DNA of 7,793 bases from Desulfobulbaceae bacterium (GTDB lineage: Bacteria; Desulfobacterota; Desulfobulbia; Desulfobulbales; Desulfobulbaceae). The DNA lies in NCBI GenBank assembly GCA_026986885.1, contig JALSNT010000566.1:1-7793 (forward strand), given 5' to 3'. Of this stretch, positions 1 through 5,395 are shown one piece after another (the first letter of the stretch is position 1; the number at the start of each line of letters is the position of its first letter). The notes under the pieces were generated by a model that saw nothing but the letters and a program-made list of their open reading frames with translations, was not told the DNA's origin and ran no database searches. Both the position numbers and the translations under genes were made by a program.

Positions 1-443
1 TCTTCCTCAAGGTCCTGGGCAAGGGAGAGCTCTTTAATCAGTAAACTCTTCGCGGTTTCCATCATCTTACGTTCACCGTATGATAATTCTTTATCTACAC
101 GCAGGATAAAAAGGTCACGCAAAACCACTGCGACCTCATAGACGGAACCGGTTTTAATTTTTTCCATGTAGTCTCGATATCGCCGATTCCAGGTTTGTGA
201 ACTTATTTTAATATCGCGTTCCTTGAGTATCTCTATTACCTTGTCGACCTCTTTCCTGGAGATGATGGCCCTGAGTCCGACATGTTCGCTGTTTGCAGTC
301 GGAATCATAATGGTCATATCATTGTCCAGGATTTTCATCACATAAAAAGATTGATCGACACCACCGACGGTCTGGGATTCAATTGCCTGAATGCGTCCGA
401 CACCATGGGCTGGGTATACAGCCATATCTCCTGCTGCAAACAC
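1..443 (-). CDS. carD: CarD/CdnL-family RNA polymerase-binding regulator (3' end outside window)
   Basis: Reading the minus strand from a GTG at 443 gives 147 complete codons with no stop before the window edge, so only about 15-20 C-terminal residues should be missing for a family of roughly 160-170 residues. The start follows a strong AGGAGG (449-454) at 5-base spacing. The N-terminus (residues 4-18) reads AGDMAVYPAHGVGRI, the hallmark of the CarD RNA-polymerase-interaction (Tudor-like) domain. The rest is the basic, helical DNA-contacting domain, including Trp85 in TWNRRYRDY, which corresponds to the Trp that contacts the promoter fork in mycobacterial CarD. In known systems CarD binds the RNAP beta subunit and stabilises open complexes, mainly at rRNA and housekeeping promoters. 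It is the last minus-strand gene visible here, separated from pth by 574 bases, and probably has its own promoter. Confidence 0.93.
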   Translation of the reverse strand, partial: MFAAGDMAVYPAHGVGRIQAIESQTVGGVDQSFYVMKILDNDMTIMIPTANSEHVGLRAIISRKEVDKVIEILKERDIKISSQTWNRRYRDYMEKIKTGSVYEVAVVLRDLFILRVDKELSYGERKMMETAKSLLIKELSLAQDLEE

Positions 444-482
444 ACTTTCCTCCTGTTTACAATTATGGGTAAGCACGTTGAA

Positions 483-511
483 ATAATGAGAAAACTTACC
501 AAAAAAATCAA
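483..511 (-). promoter_or_regulatory. Candidate sigma70 promoter for carD
   Basis: On the minus strand TTGATT (506-511) and CATTAT (483-488) are separated by 17 bases, each matching 4 of 6 consensus positions. A start near 476 would give a leader of about 33 bases ending in the strong carD Shine-Dalgarno site. This is a motif match only. Confidence 0.4.
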
Positions 512-920
512 TCAGCCAGACATCTTGTTAATGCGGCTCGGTTTATTTTATCACCGGCTCAGGTAAGGAATATACGCAATTATAAATAAAAATCCGCGAT
601 CCTGATATTTTTTTTAAACATTGAACCTGTTTGCAAACCTGCTTTGTATATTGGGCGATACAAACGTTATCCGGACCTGTCCGTCTCGCACATAGTGACA
701 ATGCAAAGGTTATGTAGTTCTATTCTGACTAAACAGATCAGCCGATAAATGTTCATCCTGCTTAAATTACCGGAAACAAAAGCGGAAGGTGACAATTTTT
801 ACAAAGGTCATTTGAACTGACTGCATTTAACTACGAAAGCAGAACGGGTCATTATACATTCAAACCCGGAATTACAGCAGACACTAAATTCTATTTTGAA
901 AAAGCCATCAAAGGAAACAA

Positions 921-949
921 AGTATAACAAAAAAAGGAAAAAAAAGCAA
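921..949 (-). promoter_or_regulatory. Candidate sigma70 promoter inside the pth-carD spacer
   Basis: On the minus strand TTGCTT (944-949) and TATACT (921-926) are exactly 17 bases apart. The -10 matches consensus at 5 of 6 positions and the -35 at 3 or 4. A start near 914 would lie about 470 bases upstream of carD, so the transcript would be either a very long carD leader or an independent small RNA. The spacer between the boxes is almost pure T, which could itself raise a false match. Confidence 0.35.
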
Positions 950-1017
950 CGGGCTTCACGATGTCGAGATGGATGTTCTTCTGTGCGGCCGGGAAATGAA
1001 CAGGAGAACAAAAAAAT

Positions 1018-1620
1018 CTATCGTTTGGGATTGCGTGAATTGATCTGATTCATGCAGGAGACTATGCCTTCTTCAACAAACAGAGAAACGGCTTTATCAA
1101 GGTACAAAAAAAGGGACGAAATAATATCCTGTTCTTCAGGGGAAAAGGGAGCCAAGACAAAGCGGTCGACGGGAATTCCATTGCCCTGTTCGTCACGCGG
1201 CGGCCTGTCGATGCCGATTTTTAATCGGGCAAAGTTGCTGCTTCCCAATTCACGCATGATGGAACGTACACCGTTATGACCACCGCTCCCGCCTCCGGCA
1301 ACTGCCTTCACCCTCCCTAATGGCAAATCAAGATCATCATGAAGAATAAGGATATGGTCTTGAGGAACTTTGAAAAAGCGAACAAAGGCGGCGACACAAC
1401 GGCCGGATCTGTTCATATAGGTGGCCGGTTTGACCAGAGACACTTGCCGGTCCGACAGTTTCCTTCTGCAGTAAGTTCCGTCAAATTTTACCTGCCAGGA
1501 TGGAAAAGATGCATATTCGGCAAAATGATCAATTGCCATGAAACCGGCATTATGGCGCGTTCCCGCATATTTTTTGCCGGGATTTCCTAAACCGACCACA
1601 AGATAATCTGTCAGGGCCAA
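1018..1620 (-). CDS. pth: Peptidyl-tRNA hydrolase
   Basis: The 200-residue product is a full-length bacterial Pth, which cleaves the ester bond of peptidyl-tRNAs that fall off the ribosome and so recycles tRNA in the cytoplasm. Visible family motifs are GLGNPG (10-15), TRHNAG with the catalytic His23, YMNRSG (68-73) with Asn70, HDDLDLPLG with Asp95, and GGGSGGHNG with Asn116. These correspond to E. coli Asn10, His20, Asn68, Asp93 and Asn114. The start is a TTG at 1618-1620: an in-frame TGA sits at 1630-1632 and the next usable codon (GTG, residue 8) would cut into the first beta strand. Only a weak GAG lies upstream at reasonable spacing, so translation may be modest. The gene lies downstream of rplY, as is common in bacteria, but a palindromic repeat sits in the 203-base gap between them. 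Confidence 0.97.
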   Translation of the reverse strand: MALTDYLVVGLGNPGKKYAGTRHNAGFMAIDHFAEYASFPSWQVKFDGTYCRRKLSDRQVSLVKPATYMNRSGRCVAAFVRFFKVPQDHILILHDDLDLPLGRVKAVAGGGSGGHNGVRSIMRELGSSNFARLKIGIDRPPRDEQGNGIPVDRFVLAPFSPEEQDIISSLFLYLDKAVSLFVEEGIVSCMNQINSRNPKR

Positions 1621-1671
1621 GGATAACGCTCAAGTAAGGTGGAATACAGGAAGAACAGGCTCCGGCAAGCG

Positions 1672-1775
1672 GCGTGTCGGGACGGCTTCTACTGTACAAA
1701 AAAACTGTACGGAAAGTATGTTGCGAATCGCCCCGGCACACACTTTGCTTTCGATCAGAGTTTTTACGATGCCAT
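1672..1775 (+). repeat. Palindromic interspersed repeat, copy A (left end missing)
   Basis: This lies in the rplY-pth gap. Positions 1715-1775 match 4901-4961 without gaps at 52 of 61 bases; the first 29 bases (1715-1743) differ at only one position. The copy also carries the palindrome arms: 1672-1684 pairs imperfectly with CGCCCCGGCACAC at 1729-1741. The right terminus holds GATC (1753-1756), then TTTTTACGA and GCCAT. No counterpart of the left terminal repeat of copy B is found upstream, so this copy is truncated or eroded next to the pth start. The central part differs from copy B and contains CTGTAC twice around an A7 run. There is no coding capacity. Confidence 0.7.
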
Positions 1776-1823
1776 TCACCATTGATTACTTTATTCCAGG
1801 AGAGGCCGGCTGGTTTTAACCCC

Positions 1824-2381
1824 TCACTGTACCTGAACACAGGTTACGGCAGCATCATCAAGCATGGTAACATTGTCGGGAAGCACAAGGTCCCCAAAGG
1901 TCAGCCCGGCTTCGCCCCGGTCAAGTTCACTAATGTCCGCCTCGATAATATCCGGTATATCTAAGGGACATCCACGCAGATGCACTTCGGTTTTAAAAAC
2001 CTGCAGTTCACCACCCATATCAACGCCTCTGGCCACCCCGACAAATTCGACAGGAACAACAAAATCCAGAGATTGCTCAATGTTAATTTCAAGAAAATCA
2101 ACGTGCAGGACCTGATCACTGACCGGATCTTTTTGAATCTCCTGTACCAGGACCTGGCGCTCTTGCTGACTGTCGTCGGCAATCGTAAGAGTGATCACCG
2201 CATTTCTACCATGAATAAAGAGCAGTTTTTTAAATAGTTCTGTTGCCTCAAACTGGAGGGGCAGTGGTTCTTTGCCGCCGCTGTATAGTACCGCCGGGGT
2301 CATGCCTGCCATGCGCAGACGCCTCATTGCCCCCTTGCCGAAAACCGTACGTAGAGCCGTGGGCATCGTAACCTGTAACAT
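1824..2381 (-). CDS. rplY: 50S ribosomal protein L25, two-domain CTC/TL5 type
   Basis: The 185-residue product has the N-terminal L25 5S-rRNA-binding domain (about 1-95), with GMTPAVLYSGG (26-36) and EIQKDPVSDQVLHVDF (81-96, the most conserved L25 block), followed by the all-beta CTC/TL5 C-terminal domain (about 100-185). It binds 5S rRNA in the central protuberance of the large subunit. It is somewhat shorter than many CTC proteins because it ends at VQVQ without the usual acidic tail. The ATG at 2379-2381 is fixed by a strong AGGAGG (2388-2393). It follows prs, as in many bacteria, separated by a 201-base spacer that may hold its own promoter and an RNA structure. Confidence 0.95.
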   Translation of the reverse strand: MLQVTMPTALRTVFGKGAMRRLRMAGMTPAVLYSGGKEPLPLQFEATELFKKLLFIHGRNAVITLTIADDSQQERQVLVQEIQKDPVSDQVLHVDFLEINIEQSLDFVVPVEFVGVARGVDMGGELQVFKTEVHLRGCPLDIPDIIEADISELDRGEAGLTFGDLVLPDNVTMLDDAAVTCVQVQ

Positions 2382-2428
2382 TGTATACCTCCTTCCTTAC
2401 AGGCCATAACCTGTAGACAAAAATAAAA

Positions 2429-2456
2429 ATTATCAGTTAAAATCAGAACTCTGCAA
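2429..2456 (-). promoter_or_regulatory. Weak candidate promoter for rplY
   Basis: On the minus strand GATAAT (2429-2434, 5 of 6) lies 16 bases downstream of TTGCAG (2451-2456, 3 of 6). A start near 2422 would give a leader of about 40 bases containing the small hairpin ACAGG/CCTGT (2399-2403 with 2410-2414) and the strong rplY Shine-Dalgarno site. The -35 is poor, and read-through from prs is an equally good explanation of rplY expression. Confidence 0.3.
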
Positions 2457-2467
2457 ACAAAAGATGT

Positions 2468-2573
2468 AATCGTTTACCACTACTCCCGGTTCGTATATTT
2501 GGGACTTTAAAGCATCTTCCCGCTTTTTAAAAAGTCAAAAACAGACAAAGATGGAGTGTATCAGTAAACGATT
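2468..2573 (-). promoter_or_regulatory. Potential structured RNA element between prs and rplY
   Basis: A perfect 10-bp inverted repeat, AATCGTTTAC (2468-2477) and GTAAACGATT (2564-2573), encloses 86 bases. Nested inside it on the same axis are ACTCC/GGAGT (2482-2486 with 2553-2557) and CATCTT/AAGATG (2513-2518 with 2548-2553); GACTTT/AAAGTC offers a competing hairpin on the minus strand. Transcribed from prs toward rplY this could fold as a long-range stem with internal loops. It matches no leader family that I recognise. Its short helices could be chance in AT-rich DNA. Confidence 0.3.
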
Positions 2574-2582
2574 GCCAAAAGA

Positions 2583-3521
2583 CTATACGAACAGATAGCT
2601 CACAGAGTCTTCCGCATGAATCCTGCGAATGGCTTCCCCAAGGAGTTCCCCAACGGAAAGTACTTTAATCTTAGAGCATTTATTGGCTTTTTCCCCAAGT
2701 GGAATGGAATTGGTTACCACAAGAGACTTGATGCAGGAATTGTTCAGTCTCTCAATTGCCGGACCGGAAAGAACGGCGTGTGAACAGCAGGCATGTACTT
2801 CACTGGCACCGTTTTCTTTCAGCTTGGCAGCAGCCCCGCATAAGGTTCCGGCCGTGTCCACCATATCGTCCAGCAATATGGCGGTCTTCCCTGCCACATT
2901 ACCGATTACATGCATGGCCTCACATTCATTGGCTCGTTCACGACGTTTATCAATAATCGCCAGACCGCAACTCAACCGTTTGGCAAAGGCCCTGGTCCTT
3001 TCAACGCCACCGGCATCAGGAGAGACCATAACGACATTATCAAAACTATCCCGAATATACTTTAAAATTATCGGGGCGGCATAGAGGTGATCAACGGGAA
3101 TAGTAAAAAATCCCTGTATCTGACCGGCATGAAGATCCATGCAGAGAACACGACGCGTACCGACGGCCATCAACATCTCGGCAACGGCTTTTGCCGTTAT
3201 CGGCACGCGCGGTCTTACCTTACGATCCTGACGCGCATATCCGTAATAGGGCAGGACAGCAGTTATCCGCCGGGCTGATGCCCTGCGTAACGCGTCAATC
3301 ATGATCAACAATTCCATCAAATGATCGTTTACCGGTGTACAGGTGGGCTGAATCACAAAGACGTCGGTACCACGGACATTTTCCCCGATCTCAACGGAAA
3401 TTTCACCATCTGAGAACTGTTTTACCTCTGCAGCGCCCAGGGGCATATCCAGGTATTGACATATTTCACGAGCAATATCCGGATTTGCATTTCCAGAAAA
3501 TACTTTCATAATATTCGGCAT
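2583..3521 (-). CDS. prs: Ribose-phosphate pyrophosphokinase (PRPP synthetase, class I)
   Basis: The 312-residue product matches the normal class I length. It makes PRPP from ribose 5-phosphate and ATP for purine, pyrimidine, histidine, tryptophan and NAD synthesis in the cytoplasm. Visible motifs are [10 protein letters not shown] (8-17), FSDGE (36-40), [10 protein letters not shown] (92-101), the Mg/ATP-site [11 protein letters not shown] (129-139) with His131, [11 protein letters not shown] (167-177), the flexible-loop DKRR (191-194), and the PRPP-binding loop DDMVDTAGT (218-226). The ATG at 3519-3521 has a GGGG about 7 bases upstream; a second in-frame ATG (residue 5) has no ribosome-binding site, so the first is preferred. 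It lies 104 bases downstream of tRNA-Gln with no clear terminator between, so the tRNA and prs may be cotranscribed. Confidence 0.97.
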   Translation of the reverse strand: MPNIMKVFSGNANPDIAREICQYLDMPLGAAEVKQFSDGEISVEIGENVRGTDVFVIQPTCTPVNDHLMELLIMIDALRRASARRITAVLPYYGYARQDRKVRPRVPITAKAVAEMLMAVGTRRVLCMDLHAGQIQGFFTIPVDHLYAAPIILKYIRDSFDNVVMVSPDAGGVERTRAFAKRLSCGLAIIDKRRERANECEAMHVIGNVAGKTAILLDDMVDTAGTLCGAAAKLKENGASEVHACCSHAVLSGPAIERLNNSCIKSLVVTNSIPLGEKANKCSKIKVLSVGELLGEAIRRIHAEDSVSYLFV

Positions 3522-3625
3522 CGTTAAGCCCCGTTTACAATTACCGGCCGGAAAACACCCTGGCTACCGACCACGATAAAGGGTGAAAAAACAGGAATCA
3601 CCTCAAAAAATCCTCATAGAGAAAA

Positions 3626-3700
3626 TGGCTGGGGCGGAGGGATTCGAACCCCCGAATGCAAGGATCAAAACCTTGTGTCTTACCGCTTGACGACGCCCCA
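3626..3700 (-). tRNA. tRNA-Gln (anticodon UUG), CCA encoded
   Basis: The minus strand from 3700 folds as a complete cloverleaf. The acceptor TGGGGCG pairs with CGCCCCA over 7 bp. The D arm starts GTC and closes GAC. The anticodon stem CAAGG/CCTTG holds loop TTTTGAT, so positions 34-36 are TTG. The variable loop is CATTC, and the T arm carries GTTCGAA. Discriminator G73 is followed by a genomically encoded CCA (3626-3628). The U1-A72 pair and G73 are typical of bacterial tRNA-Gln and are recognised by GlnRS or, in indirect pathways, GatCAB. It sits between ispE and prs, 107 bases after the ispE stop. A TATAAC (3737-3742, minus strand) lies about 36 bases upstream and may be the -10 of a promoter, but I find no matching -35 at normal spacing. 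Confidence 0.97.
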
Positions 3701-3807
3701 ACCCCTTTTTCATACAAAAAATCGCCCATGGAGTAAGTTATATTCAGGTAATTTCAGGGTTCCTGACAACGATGACCTGAAAATTCGTTCCAGCCATACA
3801 CCTGCAT

Positions 3808-4734
3808 TTATCCGGTACTGCAAAAACGACAATGATCTTCCAACATTGGCTGCACAAGAAATACCTGCCTGTAATGTTTTCGCATCATTTCATAACAGCT
3901 GCGTGCCTGTTCATCCGCCCTCTTATCAAAAAGAGCAAAAAACGTCGGCCCTGAGCCGCTCATCATTGCACACAACGCACCGCCCTCAAGCAAATGTTCC
4001 TTTATATCAAGTAATTCTTTATACAACGATGTTGTTACCTGTTCGAGATCATTGCGGATGGCAGCAGGCATAAACACCTTATTCAGGAAGAGATTTTTTT
4101 CACTCGCCTTATCATTGGAATGCGAATTTTTCAGGTTAATTTTTTTTTTATCCAATGTCAACGCAAAATTTTCATAAATAAATTTTGTAGAGACCGGAAA
4201 TCCCGGATTAACCAGCAATACAAGCCCGTTTTCAAATCCCAGGGCGGGTTCAAGGCTGTCTCCGATTCCCGTTGCCCAGGCAACCGGCGGATCATAAACA
4301 AAAAAGGGAACATCGGCCCCCAGGCTCGCTCCCAGAGCGGCAAGTTTTTTCCGCTCAATACCGGTATGAAAAAGCTTGTCAAGCCCGACAAGCACCCCTG
4401 CCGCATCACTGCTGCCCCCGCCTAATCCTGCAGCAACAGGGATAAATTTGCGCAATGTTATATGGGCACCGCCATATACGGAAATCTTTGGCGAGTACGT
4501 TGAAAAAAATAAGCGGGCAGCCCGGAAGGCAATGTTGTCCTCATTCTGCGGCAATTCACTGTCAGGGCAGGCAAGGGTAATCCCCTCGGCAGCAGCTTCA
4601 ATCTCTATGAAATCAAAAAGTTCCAGTTTCTGCATGAGAGATGCCAGTAAATGATAGCCGTCTTCTCTACGTCCCAATATCTGCAGATAAAGATTAATTT
4701 TCGCCGGTGCCCGCAGGCTGACTTTTGGTATCAT
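3808..4734 (-). CDS. ispE: 4-diphosphocytidyl-2-C-methyl-D-erythritol kinase
   Basis: The 308-residue GHMP-family kinase phosphorylates CDP-ME at the 2-hydroxyl with ATP, the fourth step of the MEP (non-mevalonate) isoprenoid pathway, in the cytoplasm. Visible features are APAKINLYL (9-17) with the catalytic Lys12, GRREDGYHLL (21-30), the glycine-rich ATP loop PVAAGLGGGSSDAA (98-111), GADVPFF with catalytic Asp140, and the GHMP C-terminal motif MSGSGPT (258-264). A polar, Lys/Asn/Ser-rich insertion (about 194-213) makes it longer than E. coli IspE (about 283). The ATG at 4732-4734 fits the family N-terminus, but the preceding bases are an A/T tract with no Shine-Dalgarno sequence. A small repeat element ends 65 bases upstream, separating ispE from the DUF1844 gene. 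Confidence 0.96.
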   Translation of the reverse strand: MIPKVSLRAPAKINLYLQILGRREDGYHLLASLMQKLELFDFIEIEAAAEGITLACPDSELPQNEDNIAFRAARLFFSTYSPKISVYGGAHITLRKFIPVAAGLGGGSSDAAGVLVGLDKLFHTGIERKKLAALGASLGADVPFFVYDPPVAWATGIGDSLEPALGFENGLVLLVNPGFPVSTKFIYENFALTLDKKKINLKNSHSNDKASEKNLFLNKVFMPAAIRNDLEQVTTSLYKELLDIKEHLLEGGALCAMMSGSGPTFFALFDKRADEQARSCYEMMRKHYRQVFLVQPMLEDHCRFCSTG

Positions 4735-4799
4735 GAAACAAAAAAAATTTTATTGCCATCGAACCTCGACAACATCGAAAAAACAATATTTGCCATATT

Positions 4800-4963
4800 T
4801 GATGAACTCGTAAAAAGTCAAGATCAAATTATTAGATGGCTAAGTAAAAACACAGATATACAAAGAGTAGTGTGTCGGGGCGGGTCACAATTATACATGT
4901 AGTATGTTGTGAATCGCCCCGGCACACACGATGCAGTAGATCGAAGTTTTTACGACGCCATCA
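4800..4963 (+). mobile_element. MITE-like palindromic repeat element, copy B
   Basis: A 164-bp non-coding unit between the DUF1844 gene and ispE. The left end (4800-4825) and right end (4939-4963, read in reverse) both start TGATG, share TCGTAAAAA, and end GATC; the first 17 bases agree at 14. The direct repeat TATT lies immediately outside both ends (4796-4799 and 4964-4967), consistent with a target-site duplication. The centre is a near-perfect palindrome (4870-4927): GTGTGTCGGGGCG (4870-4882) pairs with 4915-4927 with a single G-T wobble, then a 2-base mismatch, then TCACAA/TTGTGA (4885-4890 with 4907-4912), then ATAC/GTAT. Its right part is shared with 1715-1775. No transposase is encoded, so a non-autonomous element moved in trans is my inference. 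Confidence 0.65.
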
Positions 4964-4987
4964 TATTTCCCATTAGAAAATCAGGAT

Positions 4988-5326
4988 TCACACAGATTTG
5001 TCCCGGCAGGACCTGACAAAATGCATTTTCAACTCATAGACGACCCTGGTCAGTAACTCGGACTCATCATTGCTTAAATTCCCCTTTGTCTTGTCCTCTA
5101 ATAACGCCAGGGTATCAATAGCATTTTTTGCCAAATCAAGATCAACGATTTTACTGCCCGATGCAGGATCTTCTATTTCTCCTAAATGATACAGGGCAGA
5201 GGTATGCAGGGAAAGCACAAACGAGGAAAAATTGACTTCCGGCATCACACACTTGCCTTCACTGTTACGAACCTTACCATCCGGGCACCCGCACCGGTTA
5301 TCCCCATCACCCATTTTTTTCACCAT
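4988..5326 (-). CDS. DUF1844 family protein with Cys-containing N-terminus
   Basis: The 112-residue product is recognisable from residue 28 on: MPEVNFSSFVLSLHTSAL (28-45), then HLGEIEDP, an acidic LDLAKNAIDTLALLEDKTKGNL block, and the helix DESELLTRVVYELKMHF. This is the DUF1844 pattern found mainly in deltaproteobacteria and related phyla; its function is unknown. It looks soluble and helical, with no signal peptide or membrane segment. The N-terminus is short and carries CGCPDGK and GKC (Cys12, Cys14, Cys26), instead of the longer charged N-terminus I would expect; Cys107 is near the C-terminus. An in-frame TAG lies 6 bases before the ATG at 5324-5326, so the start is that ATG or the one at 5312-5314. 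Neither has a good Shine-Dalgarno site. It lies 69 bases after serA and is probably cotranscribed with it. Confidence 0.85.
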   Translation of the reverse strand: MVKKMGDGDNRCGCPDGKVRNSEGKCVMPEVNFSSFVLSLHTSALYHLGEIEDPASGSKIVDLDLAKNAIDTLALLEDKTKGNLSNDESELLTRVVYELKMHFVRSCRDKSV

Positions 5327-5395
5327 TTTTTTCTAAAACAACAAATCGGATCTGCATTCCCCCTACCTACAAGACAGCGAGGGGCGAACAATCTC

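Larger units (their letters stand above)
444..1017. other. Long pth-carD intergenic spacer, no convincing gene
   Basis: This 574-base, AT-rich stretch has no open frame that I believe. The longest minus-strand frame (808-1011) is low-complexity, has no ribosome-binding site and resembles no protein I know. The spacer does contain two candidate minus-strand promoters (483-511 and 921-949), homopolymer T runs on the minus strand just after the pth stop (1011-1016) and around 930-946, and a perfect TATAAT on the minus strand at 851-856 that lacks a recognisable -35. No clear intrinsic terminator hairpin is visible after pth. Confidence 0.5.

Noticed and set aside
282..566. Plus-strand open frame opposite carD
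   Set aside because: It lies largely antisense to the well-supported CarD frame and has no family motifs.
808..1011. 67-residue minus-strand open frame in the pth-carD spacer
   Set aside because: No ribosome-binding site, low-complexity composition from T-rich tracts, no resemblance to any family I know, and it spans a promoter-like site.
2528..2538. TAAAAAGTCAA shared with the left terminus of repeat B (4811-4821), as a third copy of the element
   Set aside because: Only 11 AT-rich bases match, with no palindrome arm or opposite terminus nearby; chance is the simpler explanation.
3756..3790. TTTCAGG/CCTGAAA inverted repeat between ispE and tRNA-Gln as a terminator or operator
   Set aside because: A 7-bp stem with a long loop and no U run; could be chance, and no neighbouring evidence supports a function.
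3675..4073. Plus-strand 132-residue open frame
   Set aside because: It overlaps the tRNA-Gln gene and runs antisense to ispE; its sequence shows no protein-like pattern.
4870..4927. Palindrome of repeat B as a simple transcription terminator
   Set aside because: No T tract directly follows the stem in either direction, and the sequence recurs elsewhere within a larger unit with its own termini.
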